The notes below the pieces were generated by a model, which saw only the letters and a program-made list of their open reading frames with translations, made no database searches and was not told the origin of the DNA. A DNA stretch of 64,000 bases, taken from NCBI RefSeq assembly GCF_910594005.1, contig NC_057829.1, forward strand, positions 55,783,001 to 55,847,000. Reading direction: 5' to 3'. This DNA is from Cervus elaphus. Taxonomy: Eukaryota > Chordata > Mammalia > Artiodactyla > Cervidae. Shown here one piece after another: positions 37,390-48,476 of this stretch. Position numbers and translations under genes: made by a program. Position 1 is the stretch's first letter. Each line of letters starts with the position of its first letter.

Positions 37390-37560
37390 TTTGGTTCCCC
37401 ATTCTGATTCTGGGTAACTCAATTAAACTCTCTAAGCTTCTCCTTGTCTGTAAAATGGGGATAACAGAACCTACCATGTGATTGGGAAGATTCAGAGATG
37501 GTCAGCATGTAGCACAGGCCCTGAGTGATACAAGGCAACCTTAATCCTTCACTGGGTATT
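37390..37560 (+). mobile_element. MIR SINE
   Basis: CTGGGTAACTCAATTAAACT, TTGTCTGTAAAATGGGGATA, GATTGGGAAGATTCAGAG and TGTAGCACAGGCCCTGAG match the MIR core and 3' part. Confidence 0.72.
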
Positions 37561-38424
37561 CATCTAACAACATTTCTTGGGGAGTTGTTAATGACTACTA
37601 CCGGAGTTATTTTCCTCCTCCTTCATTCTGACTCTGAAGGACTCCTTCAAATGACTTTCTAGGGTTCCCAAAATGCCAACAATCAATCACAGATTTTTAC
37701 TGAGGCTACACATTAAACAAATTTGTTTGAAGAGTTATCACCTCAGACAAGACAAAATGAATAGCTTTCAGAGGAAAAATTGTTCATTTTGAAATCATAA
37801 ATCTTACACATTGAAAATAAAATCAAACCCAAAGAAGATATAAATCAATCATCACATAACACCATTGAAAAATATAATTTAGAAAAAGGAAACTTGGATT
37901 CTATCAAAGGGATTCATTTTGTCCAGTGCCTTTAATGACTATATAATCCTATTTTTGAAAACCTTGGGGGACTTGGGCAATTATCTATAGAAACACAAAG
38001 ATAACATAAGGATGGATAAAAGATCACTGTACAACAGAATGTGACAATACAAAATATCATGAGTACAGCAAACATCAGGTTTTAGATATCTAGCTGGGGC
38101 GTAGAAAAGAAATAACTAAAGAGAATATTCCTGACACAGAAGCCAAGATTCAGAGACATCACAATTGAGCTGTACTTGCTCATCTGGCCCATCCACACTT
38201 CCAGACTGTGTTCTTAGTCCTGGGCACTGGAAGAGGCTAAGGGTGAGCAAATCCTATTTGTCTTCCAGATACTGCTTCTGCTTTTGGAGTATCCAAGGTC
38301 TACTGGGGAGGTAGACTCATAAACAACCATCCAGAGAACATGATGGACATGGTGCCATAACACAAATCAATATGGGAACATAAATCCAGGGGGAAGGAGA
38401 GTCAAAGTACTAATGGCTTTCTAT
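37561..38424. other. Intron, nothing recognised
   Basis: AT-rich to about 38060, then more balanced. No gene or repeat named. Confidence 0.35.
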
Positions 38425-38812
38425 AAGTTAGCTTTGGCTATGTAACAAACTAATCTAAAACCCTATGGTTTAAACACTAGCCATTCATCCAGCTAACTAT
38501 TTGGTGGGTCAGTGGGCCTGTTCTGGGCCAAGCAAGTTCGGTTCATCTCAAGTGGGTTATCTTATGTCTGTGTTCAGGTGATAGATCTGCAGGTGCCTGA
38601 ATAGTTTTGCATGACTTCTATTCACCTGACTGGTAACTGGCAGCCAGGAAACTCGGAGGACTAAGCCATGGGTCTCTTGTCATCCAAACGGAGCTCCTTC
38701 ACATAGGTTCCCAAAAGCAGCAAAAGAAGGCAAATTCCAAGTCTCTGTATACATCATGTTTGCTGAAGTCCCATCAGCCAAAGCAAGAAAGAAGATCAAG
38801 CCAAGAGTCAGT
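38425..38812. repeat. Probable old interspersed repeat, family not named
   Basis: GGCTATGTAACAAACTAATC, AACCCTATGGTTTAAACAC and TTGGTGGGTCAGTGGGCC resemble a common old mammalian element (a GTAACAAACCACCCC-type family). The 136-bp duplication that follows may start within it. Confidence 0.4.
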
Positions 38813-39084
38813 GTGGGAAGGGCTGTACAGACACACTTGAAAGGCACATAGCATTGAGAAGAACTGGGAGCCATTTTTATAATCTATCATAAGGCTACCC
38901 ACAAGCAACATTTGAGGGGAATGTAACAGTCTCCAAGGAATTCACCAGGTGGGAAGGGCTGTACATACACACTTGAAAGGCACATAGCATTGGGAAGAAC
39001 TGGGAGCCATTTTTATAATCTATCATAAGGCTACCCACAAGCAACATTTGAGGGGAATGTAACAGTCTCCAAGGAATTCACCAG
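38813..39084. repeat. Direct tandem duplication of 136 bp
   Basis: Units 38813-38948 and 38949-39084 lie head to tail. By eye they differ at two positions only, a G/T in GTACAGACAC/GTACATACAC and an A/G in CATTGAGAAG/CATTGGGAAG, about 98.5% identity. No transposon ends or target duplication at the joints. Confidence 0.95.
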
Positions 39085-39204
39085 GGGAGGAGCTATTCCC
39101 TGGAAAAAGAATCAAAACAGGAACCAGCATGGAAATGGAGAAATGCGCCACAGATCCACCAAAAATGGATTAAGAGAAGTTCTGGAGGCAAGGTTAGATT
39201 TCAT

Positions 39205-39430
39205 CACTTGATTTCTTTTTTTTTTTTTTTTGATTGATTTCTTTTTTGAGGAAGTTTATTTGAAATATTCATGGCTGCAGTGGATCCCATCATACTGTCT
39301 CCAGTGTCTAATCTTGTCCCTGGGGCTTGGTAGCTAACCCACTAAGGCTGCTGGGGACGTTTATACAATATACTCTGCAGGCAAAAACCCCATTATCTGA
39401 CCATCCTTACAGGGAGAACTTAAAGAAAAA
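39205..39430 (-). pseudogene. Candidate retroposed mRNA 3' end (parent unknown)
   Basis: On the minus strand sequence leads to CAAATAAACTTCC, containing an AATAAA signal about 20 bases before an interrupted A-tail (plus-strand T-runs near 39215-39246). This is how a processed pseudogene 3' end looks. I cannot identify the parent transcript and found no target duplication, so an unrelated A-rich repeat remains possible. Confidence 0.35.
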
Positions 39431-39709
39431 ACAACCTGGAAATGAAATCCACAGCATCTTTATAAGTCATGAGAAGCAGAACCGTGCCTTCAAAGACATA
39501 GAAAAAATGCTCCTGTTATCTATAATAAGGACTCCACTCAAGGCAGTAAGAAAACAAGACCCACCAAAGCAGAACTGAGTCATAAATCATGTGGCTTCTA
39601 TGTCCCTCTTTCATTTTCCCTCTCTGTTTCTACTTAATGTCTTAAATAGTCACAAATAGTCTTAATGTGTGTGTCTTAAATGACACAAATAGTCAATTTT
39701 CCCCAGCTT

Positions 39710-40165
39710 CATTCATTTATTGATTCACTTATCCAGGAAATATTTATTAAGACCTTTTACCTATCAACAGAAGCTGGGAGCAGACAGAGATTTTTTTAAA
39801 AAAGATGTCTCTGTCTTCAAGAATGTAGCATTTGGTGTGTGGTGGACAGAGAAATACAATGAACTACATTTCAGCCTGATAATCACAGAAAAGGAAGCTC
39901 AGAGTGGTAAGGGAGAGTCTGGGAGGGGCATCTAAGCCAGACCAAGATGTCAGGGACAGACAGCCTCCTAGAAACCAGACCATGTTAGCTTCATCATGAA
40001 GAATACTTGGGAAACAAGCAGAAAAGAGGAGGGCACTCCAGGCAGAGGAAATAGAATGCACTGAGACATGAAAACAAAGGAAGACATGGTATACTGGAGA
40101 AAATGGAAGCAGCCCCCATACTTCCTATGATACACAGGCGGTACAGAGAGAAAGGACAAAAGCAG
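39710..40165 (-). mobile_element. L2 LINE fragment
   Basis: Antisense L2 3' end TCATTCATTTATTGATTCAC, GGAAATATTTATTAAGACC, then ORF-end traces such as GGGCACTCCAGGCAGAGGAA and GCACTGAGACATGAAAACAA. Confidence 0.65.
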
Positions 40166-40590
40166 GAAACAGCTAGGATGTTATCTGAGGAGTTATGGTG
40201 CATCACAAATGCTCCTCTCCCCATTATCTAAAACATTATATAAAGTACCAATTATTTATCCTTGCTGACTGACCCACTGAGCACAACTTAGCATGACTGA
40301 ATTCAAGTCCCTGACTCGCCTCAAGCAGCATCTGAAAGAAATCATGGAACTGACTTTGGCTCCTATTTCTGGCATCCTTGGACAGGCAGGGTGGTGCACG
40401 GACAGGCTGGCATTCCCTGAAGCCTCATCAAGATCCCATATAGACTCTTCCTGAAGCAAAGTTGATTTACTTTTTCCTTTTAGGATGAAAGAGGAGTGTC
40501 AGAAAAGTCAGCAGTGAACCTTCCCATTCAAACAACTCTCCAATCCCAGAGGGCTGCCCCGAGTCACTGGTAGAACTCAATTCTCTGGCA

Positions 40591-40637
40591 CATTAATATT
40601 ATTAATATTAACATTACTAATATTAATAATAATAACT
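40591..40637. repeat. (ATT/AAT)n AT-rich tract
   Basis: Runs of ATTAATATT and AATAATAAT, partly self-complementary. A simple repeat. Confidence 0.85.
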
Positions 40638-40639
40638 GC

Positions 40640-40765
40640 TCTCAATCAGTGGGTATTTTATGTAAGTCAGGCCCTTGGCTAAACTCCTCATGTATATAAT
40701 CTCATTTATTCATCACATTAACTCCATGGAGATACTTCTATCATACATGAGAAATGAGGTTTAGA
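40640..40765 (-). mobile_element. MIR SINE fragment
   Basis: GGGTATTTTATGTAAGTCAG, TATATAATCTCATTTATTCA, ACATTAACTCCATGGAGATA and GAGAAATGAGGTTTAGA match antisense MIR. Confidence 0.6.
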
Positions 40766-40785
40766 AATAAGGTCTAGTAACTCAC

Positions 40786-41258
40786 AGTTCAGTTCAGTTC
40801 AGTCGTTCAGTTGTGTCCGACTCTTTGCGACCCCATGGACTACAGCACGCCAGGCTTCCCTGTCCAGCACCAACTCAGAGCTTACTCAAACTCATGGCCA
40901 TCAAGTTGGTGATGCCATGTAACCATCTCATCCTCTGTCATCCCCTTCTCCTCCTGCCTTCAATCTTTCCCAGCATCAGCGTCTTTTCCAACAAGTCAGT
41001 TCTTCTCATCAGGTGGCCAAAGTATTGGAGTTTTAGCTTCAGCATCAGTCCTTCTAATGAATATTCAGGACTGATCTCCTTTAGGATGGACTGATTGGAT
41101 CTCCTTGCAGTCCAAGGGACTCTCAAGAGTCTTCTCCAACACCACAGTTCAAAAGCATCAATTCTCCAGTGCTCAGCTTTCTTTATAGTCCAACTCTCAC
41201 ACACACACATGACAACTGGAAAAACCAGAGCTTTGACTAGACAGATCTTTGTTGGCAA
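40786..41258 (-). mobile_element. BovB LINE 3' fragment
   Basis: Antisense BovB from a CAGTTCAGTTCAGTTCAGTC tail to GTTGGCAA. Minus frame 40938-41315 includes the typical ESWTIKKAEHWRIDAFELWC block. TCACAGTT occurs just before and just after, a likely short target duplication. Confidence 0.9.
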
Positions 41259-41309
41259 GGTCACAGTTAGGTCACAGTTAAGACCTCTGTTGGCAAGGTC
41301 ACAGTTAGG
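41251..41309. repeat. 21-bp direct repeat at a BovB 5' junction
   Basis: GTTGGCAAGGTCACAGTTAG plus G occurs at 41251-41271 and again at 41289-41309. It joins the last BovB bases to flanking DNA, so the duplication happened after the insertion. Confidence 0.88.
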
Positions 41310-41436
41310 AGTCACAGAAACGGAATCTGGCTTCTGACTCTGGCCCTTCCCCAGTTCTATGGGAATCCTGGTCTAAACAGCCAGCATTGCTGACCTTTCC
41401 TAACCCAAGCTCCCCTACTCTACTCCCAAGTTTAGC

Positions 41437-41700
41437 AGACTCATTTATTCATTCAAGGATATTTTTGTATTCCCACTAGTGTACATGAGCCTGCAGAAGA
41501 TGAATCAGACACAGTCTCAAGCCTAAAGTGTTTCAACTCTAGTAGGATATTCATTAAATCCATTGATCCATTCATTCAATTCATATGATTAAGCACCCAC
41601 TGTGTGCCAGAAACTCTGTAAGCACTAAGAAAAACAGAATTTAAGACATGCACATAAATAGTTGTCATAAGGGTCACTGCAGCAGATATAGAGTTGAAAT
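41437..41700 (-). mobile_element. L2 LINE 3' ends (two fragments)
   Basis: TCATTTATTCATTCAAGGAT and, later, CATTCATTCAATTCATATGA followed by GCACCCACTGTGTGCCAG mark two antisense L2 3' ends in a row. Confidence 0.6.
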
Positions 41701-42203
41701 GTAGGTTTCCCGACTCTCAAAGCTAACCTTCTTCAAAGAGTTGACCCTAGTCATTGCCTCTACTTCCTTCTTCTCAATCTCTCTTCACTTTGCTCCATGT
41801 GGGCTTCCATACCACTTTTTCACTGAAACCACTCTTCTTAGTATCACCAGTGACCTCAAGGTCACCCAATTGTATGGCCATTTTCCTAGCCTTATCTTAC
41901 AACTGTTTTTGACACAATTGGTCTTTGTCAAAACATGTTTCTCTTAATTTCCATGATGGCACTCTCCAGATGTTTTCTGTTTCACTGTCCATGTTTTAAA
42001 CTGTGCTGACTCTTTCTCTTCTCTTTACTGCTAAATATTTTACTTCCCTAAGAACTAGTAGCTGGACCCCACCCTATGGCTTTATACATCATTTCCAATG
42101 ATGTCCAATTTTGTATCTCCAGTCCTACATCTCTCTGGAATCCTAGACTCTTATATCCAAATGTCTATTGATAGCAAACTTATCATTCAAAACAGAATTC
42201 TTG

Positions 42204-43074
42204 GAAAAGCAAATCAAAACTACAGTGACGTATCACTTCACACCAGTCAGAATGGCCATCATTAAAAAGTCTACAAATAACAAATGCTGGAAAGGGTGTG
42301 GAGAGAAGTGAACCCTCTTCACTGTTGGTTGGAATGTAAATTGGTGCAGCTACTATGGATAACATACATATAGAGATTCCTCAAAAAACTAAAAATAAAG
42401 TTGCCACATGATCCAGTAATCCCACTCCAGGGTACATATCTGGGCAAAATTATAAAACAAAAACAATACTGTACATATAACATACAGTACTGTTCATAAT
42501 AGCCAAGACATGAAACAACCTGAACGTCCATCACCAGATGAATGGATAAAGAAGATGTGGTATATACAGACAATGGAATGGTACTCAGCTATAAAAAAGA
42601 ATGAAATAATGCCATCTACCAGCAACATGGATGGACCTAGAGATTATCATACTAAGTGAATTCAGAAAGAAAAAGACAAATGCCAAATGACATTACTTAT
42701 ATAAGTAATCTAAAATATTGCACAAATGAACTTATATATGAAACAGACATGAAGAAGAGACATATGGTTGCCAAGTGTAGGAGGAGAGAAGGACTAGGGG
42801 TTTAGGGTTAGCTGGATAGAAACTAGTATATATAGAGTGGATAAACAACAAGGTCCTAGTGTATAGCAAGGGGAACTATATTCAACATCCTGTGATAAAC
42901 CATAATGGAAAAGAATATGAAAAAGCATGTGCGTGTGTGTGTGTGTATGTGTGTGTGTGTAACCAAATCACTTCTACTGTACAGCAGAAATTAATACAAC
43001 ATTGTAAATCAACTATACATCAATAAAATAAAATGCATCAAAACTATATAAAATGAAACAAATAAATAAATAAT
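42204..43074 (+). mobile_element. L1 3' end, 5'-truncated, inserted in L2
   Basis: Sense L1 last 870 bases: TCACACCAGTCAGAATGGCC, GGAAAGGGTGTGGAGAGAAG, CCACATGATCCAGTAATCCC, AGCAACATGGATGGACCTAG and GTAAATCAACTATACATC. AGAATTCTTG flanks it exactly at 42194-42203 and 43075-43084. Confidence 0.93.
42929..42960 (+). repeat. (TG)n microsatellite in L1 3' end
   Basis: A GT/TG run with GC and AT interruptions lies inside the L1 copy; likely length-variable. Confidence 0.9.
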
Positions 43075-43203
43075 AGAATTCTTGATTTTTACCACCAGTT
43101 CTGCAACTCTCTTATTTGGTCAACAGCGTAACCATCAACTGAGCTGCTTGAGCCCAAAGCACAAGGTCATCCTTTATCCTTCTCTGTCATCTAATCCCTC
43201 AGT

Positions 43204-43660
43204 CTGTTGGGTTATTCATGTCCAGCTCTTTGCAACCCGATGGATTCAGCATGCCAGGCTTCCCTGTCCTTCACTATTTCCCAGAGTTTGCTCAAACTCG
43301 TGTCCATTGATGCCATCCAACTATCTCATCCTCTGTTGCCCTCTTCTCTTCCTGCTCTCAATCTTTCCCAGCATCAAGGTCTTTTCCAATGAGCCATCTC
43401 TTTGCATCAGGTGGCCAAAGTATTGTAGCTTCAGCTTCAGCATCAGTCCTTCCAATGAATATTCAGGATTGATTTCCTTTAGGATTGACTGGTATGATCT
43501 CTTTGCTGACCAAGGGACTCTCAAGAGTCTTCTCCAGCACCACCCTTCAAAAGCATGAATTCTTCGGCACTCAGCCTTCTTTATGGTCAAACTCTCACAT
43601 CTATACATGACTACTGGAAAAACCATAGCTTTGACTACAAGGACCTTTGTCGGCAAAGTG
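43204..43660 (-). mobile_element. BovB LINE 3' fragment inserted in L2
   Basis: Antisense BovB tail and final RT part; minus frame 43321-43656 holds YRCESLTIKKAECRRIHAF. ATCCCTCAGT flanks it at 43194-43203 and 43661-43670. Confidence 0.94.
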
Positions 43661-44345
43661 ATCCCTCAGTTAGTCCTGTCAATGTACAGCCCAGATGTAT
43701 CTCAAATCCTTCCACTTTTCTCCAACTTCACTCTTTTAATCTTCTTTTATCTTAACAATTACAGAAGCCTTCCCATTGGTCTCCCAACCTTTTATTCTCA
43801 CTCCTTTCCATTTCATTCTCCACAAAGTAACCACAAGGAACTATTAAGACTATAAACCAGATCATGTCACCCAAGACTTCAAAGTGAAGGGTTCCACTTT
43901 ATTTAGAAAAAAACCCACTCTCTTTACCTGTCCCAAACCTCAATACGACTGTGACCACTGCTCTACCGTCATCACCTTCTGGGCTTTCCCTTGAACTCTC
44001 TACTCCAGTCACACTGGCCCAGGGCCTTTGCACCAGCTGTTGCCTTTGCCTAAAATGTTCTTCCTCCTGATCTTCTCACAGCCAAATCCATCACATTTCT
44101 TATACCTCAGTGTATATGTCACCTCCTCAGGATCACCCACTCTAACACATCATTCTGTTTTAATTTTTCATCTGGCACTTATCACTAATGAATCAGCGTC
44201 CATGTGTGCATGAGGCTTTTTTTAGTTTATCTGTTCCTCGTCTGTTTATTTTTACTCAAATATAAAATTCAAGACAGTAAAGGCCTCATCTGCTTTATTT
44301 AGGATAAACAAGAGTAACCAATGAAGACTAAGTAATCAATAAATA

Positions 44346-45320
44346 CTGAAGATGTAAATAGATGAATCCCCTAGGATTCCCTTAACTTAAAAAAGGGCAA
44401 TTTTTCTATGTTAAGAAACTGCTATCAGAAGACTATCACCAAAAAAAAAAAAAAAGAAGACTATCACCTTTGTGACCCCGAAAGGAAGCCAGAGTGATAG
44501 AAGCCTCCAGCATTCAGAAAACTGTCAACTATGAAACTGTGAGGCAATCTATTTTTCAAAATAGGAGATTCTGCAAAGACTTCTCTTGAGAAGAATATCA
44601 GAGATATCTTCAAACCAAATGTATAGAATATACATTTCCCAAAAATAAAATTCTGAAATATTCAAGCAGCTGGGCCAGATTGATGATAGATGGCTTGAAG
44701 CATGCCATTTAAGTCTCCCCATGTCTGACTACAAATATTGATAGCCCCCATGAGGTGGTTCTGCCTGATGTTCCAGATAAAAGAACCATTTGGAAGGAAG
44801 AAAGCGATCCAGCTGCCTCCCTTTGAGAGAGTGGGAAATATTATCAGAATGCCCAGAAATACAGAATTTGAATCAGAACAGAGGCCAGGATGAAAGTGAG
44901 AATACAAACTGGCTAAACAGGCAAAAATAAAGCTCCCCAAATAGATGCACTGGAGATGCTCCCCCGAAGGCCCACAGCTGCTCAGCCCCCAGGGGCTGGC
45001 ATCCTGTACTTCAACAGGCAACATCAGAAGCAGGAGCACGTAGGTCTGACCTCACAGCCCTCGTTGTGCAGCAGCCTTAACAAGAATTCTTCAGTCACAG
45101 AGAGGATGCTCAAAAACAGACCATAGAGTACTGGGGGTTTTATCAATGGAAGTGCTCAAACCACCCAATTGTTTGCAACCAGAAGCTAAATGATTCACGA
45201 ATCCCTTCAAGAAAGGTCATATCACACAGGGATTGACTGAAAAGCAGTATGTACAACCTAACTTTTTAAAGGTACAAATGTTCTGGTATGTGAAAAAAAT
45301 AGTTTATGCTCAACTAGATA
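44346..45320. other. Intron, nothing recognised
   Basis: An A-run near 44440-44456 is followed by a repeat of AGAAGACTATCACC from just before it, which could mark a small retroposition. Minus frame 44662-45039 resembles no protein. Confidence 0.35.
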
Positions 45321-45324
45321 ACCT

Positions 45325-45415
45325 CTTGAGGACGAGGCTGTGTCTTTCTACACCTTTGTATCCCGACAGTACTTAAATACCCAGTAGGCAAACAAGGGTT
45401 TGCTTAGTAAATAAA
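45325..45415 (+). mobile_element. L2 LINE 3' end
   Basis: CCTCTTGAGGACGAGGCTGT, CACCTTTGTATCCCGACAGT and CCCAGTAGGCAAACAAGG follow the sense L2 3' terminus. Confidence 0.65.
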
Positions 45416-45424
45416 GGTCAGCCC

Positions 45425-45575
45425 CACCATCTCCGCTAACCTGCTTGCCCATGTACCCTCTCTCTACCTGTCACCTCCCCTCCCTCTCTTCTTCTCTCTC
45501 TACATCCATATCTATCCCCACTTACCTACCCCTCTTTTCACCCTCCCCCTTTACACACACACGCATACATACTTG
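45425..45575. repeat. Polypyrimidine tract
   Basis: Long C/T-rich stretch with CTCTCTC and CCCTCCC runs and a closing ACACACACACGC. On the transcript strand it is purine-rich. Confidence 0.7.
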
Positions 45576-45625
45576 GCCTCTTTGTTAGGGCCTCTTGCTC
45601 AGATTCCAACTTAAATCTTTGAAAG

Positions 45626-45826
45626 AAAGTGCTAATCACTTCAGTCGTGTCTGACTCTTTGCGACCTCATGGACTATAGTCCACCAGGCTCCTCTGTCCA
45701 TGGGATTCTCCAGGCAAGAATATTGGAGTGGGTTGCCATTCCCTTCTCCAGGGGATCTTCCTGATTTAGGGATAAAACCGAGGTCTCCTGCATTGCAGGC
45801 AGATTCTTTAACATCTGAGCCACAGA
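45626..45826 (-). mobile_element. Bov-tA SINE
   Basis: Antisense: TTCAGTCGTGTCTGACTC, CCACCAGGCTCCTCTGTCC, GGATCTTCCTGATTTAGGG and GCAGGCAGATTCTTTAACAT. The B-box region is changed. Confidence 0.93.
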
Positions 45827-45829
45827 ATG

Positions 45830-46435
45830 GATCTTAATATTCCATAATATTCCACAGTGACCTCACCTTAACTGTAACCCAAGAGCTAATGGATGGACTG
45901 GAGTGGGGGATGCCCTGGATCAATGCTAGAGGAAAATGTGCCAGAAGACATCTGGTCGTTGTCCCTGTCTGAGCAGCCCGACACCTATGGCTTTCCTTCT
46001 GGGTTTCATTGGCTCAGTCCAAATATGTTTTACTCATTGAAATAAAAAGAGTCTGGGATTTTTGTTTCATTGTGCCTGCCTTTTCAACCTGCTTCATGGC
46101 ACAGCAATGATGATAATAAAAAGCTGACTCCCGGGCTCTAAGCTGCTAAATTTTCGCATCACTAGGGCTTTGTTTATGTCAATGTTCTGCACATGCGTGG
46201 AGAGCAGAAAGTGACTCACCAGTTTACTATGCCTTAATGGGATGACTCCTCAGGACTGTCCAGTTGCCTCCACACTGCTTCTGTTTCATCACACAATCTC
46301 CCAACCCTAATTTGGTTTCCAAAAAAATTCCCCAAGAGGAATATTTCATAAGAAGCTGGAGAATAAGAAGGCAAGGCCAGACATTTGGGAATCAGAGGTA
46401 CCCACCCTCCCTCTCCTCCTTTCTTCTTCCCTCTG
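45830..46435. other. Intron, nothing recognised
   Basis: No repeat or gene named. Plus frame 46264-46614 spans the joint with the L2 remnant and resembles no protein. Confidence 0.35.
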
Positions 46436-46929
46436 TCAATCCATATGGATTAACTGAACACCTACTATGTGGCAAGTATTATGCTGGGGGTGGGGCACAC
46501 AGTCTCCAACAAGAGAGACCTTGGTCCTGCCATGTCTGCTGTATGGACAATCCCACAAATCATGAATCCACTACAGTTAAGTTAAAACCGGTAATTACAG
46601 ACCGAGGTGAGTGAAAGGAAGAAAAACTGCAGGGAGTTATAAGACCAAGATAGTCTGGGGATTCTCAGAATGCTTCCATGAGGCAGTAACATCTAGTCAA
46701 GGACCCGTCTGAAGAGTGATAAGAATTAACTCACCCAAGAGGCACATAAGAGTGTCAGGGTATGGGGTGGGGAATAGGCAATAAAAAGACTTGTGAAGTC
46801 CCTGAACAGCAAAATGTCAAGGAAGTGAAGGAGGCTCAGAGTTGCCAAAATATGGGGGGAAGAGAGACAGGGGGAGGAAGAGAGATGATCTATAAGATAG
46901 AGAATTGAATTGAATCAAACCAAATCTTG

Positions 46930-47278
46930 GGTAGAAGTCGGCAAACTCCAGCAGCATTAAATCTGGTCCCTGCCTATTTTTGTATACCAGCCCCCATCAG
47001 CTAAGAATGCTTTCATATGTTTTAATAGTTGAAAAAATAAAAAGAATAATAGTTAATAATGTTGTGAAAATCATATGAAATTCTAACTGCAGTAGCCATA
47101 AATAAAGTTTTATTGGAACACAGCCATGCCTGTTCATTTACATACAGTCTACAGCTGCTTTCATGCTACAGAAGCAGAGCTGGGTAGTTGCAACAGAGAC
47201 CATATGGTACACAAACCCAAAATATTTACTATCTAGCCCTTTACTGAAAAAAAATTGCCAACCCCTGATCTAGTAAGA
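46930..47278. mobile_element. hAT-type non-autonomous DNA transposon relic
   Basis: Inverted ends GTCGGCAAACTCC on the left and TTGCCAACCCCTG on the right. Interior AGTTTTATTGGAACACAGCC and GTTGCAACAGAGACCATATG matches a common mammalian hAT family whose name I cannot give with certainty. Confidence 0.7.
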
Positions 47279-47394
47279 TACACAGAAATCAGATTACAAA
47301 ATCTTTTAAATTATATTAAAAATTTAGCATCTTATCCCCAAAGCAGGGGAACTCATTAACCCATTAAAGAGTTTGAAGAGGAGAACAGCATAAT

Positions 47395-47575
47395 TCAGTA
47401 GTGCCCAAACCTGTCTGCACACTGGACTAACCTAGGAAGCTTCCAAAATATAATGCATAAGTTTTGCCCCCAGTGTTGTACATCAGCCGGGTTTGTGTAT
47501 GGCCTGGGTATGGGTTTTGGAATTTTTTGAAGATTCCAAGGTGATTCTGGTGTGCAGGTAACTTTGGCAACCATG
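47395..47575. mobile_element. MER5-type hAT relic (first)
   Basis: Starts CAGTAGTGCCCAAACC, close to the MER5 end. Interior AGATTCCAAGGTGATTCTGG and end GGCAACCATGG. Sits within antisense L2. Confidence 0.62.
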
Positions 47576-47614
47576 GATAAAATCACATTTACATTTTTAT
47601 AAGATCACCCTAAC

Positions 47615-47782
47615 TCAGGGCTTCTCCCTCTGGCTAGATACACATTAGAATCACCTGAGGGATATTTTCAAACACACTGATGCCCAGGCCCACTCCACAT
47701 AAGGATCTATACAGACAGGCTCCGAGCACTGATATATTTTAATTGCCCAGATTATTCTAACATACACCCAGGCTTACACACT
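47615..47782. mobile_element. MER5-type hAT relic (second)
   Basis: ACACATTAGAATCACCTGAG, CTGATGCCCAGGCCCACTCC and CAGATTATTCTAACATACAC mirror the MER5A body. Close neighbour of the first copy but not a tandem duplicate. Confidence 0.68.
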
Positions 47783-48289
47783 CTTATCAATGTGTGGCAA
47801 GAGTAGCTACAGGGAGAGTCCTGGGAGGCTACTTCAAGGGGTCCAAGTTAAAGATAACAGAGACTTGGGTTGAGTTTCTTGTCCTGGGAGTGGGGAGAAG
47901 AAAAGTGAAGGGACAGTCAGTAGGATCTGGTGATGGGCTGGTGACAGTGAGGGGCTGGGTGGGAAGTTTCAAAGGTGATACCTAAATGTCTAGCAAAGAA
48001 AATGGGTGCTGCCTAATGCCATTTACTGGGATGGGAACCTTGTAAGAGGAACAAGTTTAGGGGGTAAGAACATTAGTTCTATTATTCTGACATCTTGTTG
48101 AAAGAGAGGATACCTTGATGGAGTTAAGTCAGATTGAGGCTATAAAGGAGGCTGGGGTCAAATTACAATAGGCCTTGAATGCTATACTCACAATATCCTC
48201 CTCATTCAGCAAGCAATGGCAACAATGTAGTAAAGGAACACATCAGGGCTTTTGATTCAGTTGGTGTTCTTGCTCTGTACAGTGTGTGT

Positions 48290-48460
48290 GTTTCCTCAGC
48301 TTCCTCATCTACAAAATGGGATTTGAAATGTTCATACTCTCCTATACCTTTGGCCAGCAGACCTCAATGTCAGCAGAGGCCTCAGTAAACACCCTTACAA
48401 AGGTGTTATGAAGATTAAATGAGATATTATGTGTAAAGTCTCTATGAATTCATGTAGCAC
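48290..48460 (+). mobile_element. MIR SINE
   Basis: GCTTCCTCATCTACAAAATG, GGTGTTATGAAGATTAAATG, AGATATTATGTGTAAAGTCT and GTAGCACAGAAGG match sense MIR. Confidence 0.68.
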
Positions 48461-48476
48461 AGAAGGCCCTTGTTCC

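Larger units (their letters stand above)
41720..44345 (+). mobile_element. L2 LINE split by L1 and BovB insertions
   Basis: Three sense L2 blocks are colinear: 41720-42203 (ACCAGTGACCTCAAGGTCAC, CATTTCCAATGATGTCCAAT), 43075-43203 (TTCTTGATTTTTACCACC), and 43661-44345 (GGTCTCCCAACCTTTTATTC, CCAGATCATGTCACCCAAGA, CAGGGCCTTTGCACCAGCTG). Removing both inserts restores L2 order. It derives from a CR1/L2-clade element with an RT ORF, here fully decayed. Confidence 0.82.
46440..48170 (-). mobile_element. L2 LINE, antisense, split by DNA transposon relics
   Basis: Antisense L2 pieces in order: 46440-46900 (GAACACCTACTATGTGGCAA), 47290-47395 (AAGAGTTTGAAGAGGAGAAC), about 47576-47614 (TTTTTATAAGATCACCCTAA), and 47795-48170 (GATCTGGTGATGGGCTGGTG, GCCATTTACTGGGATGGGAA). 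Spaces between are filled by hAT-type relics at 46930, 47395 and 47615. Order and orientation agree with one parent copy. Confidence 0.72.

Noticed and set aside
43082..43558. A 158-codon plus-strand frame
   Set aside because: It runs across L2 remnant and the antisense BovB insertion; the translation is noncoding on that strand.
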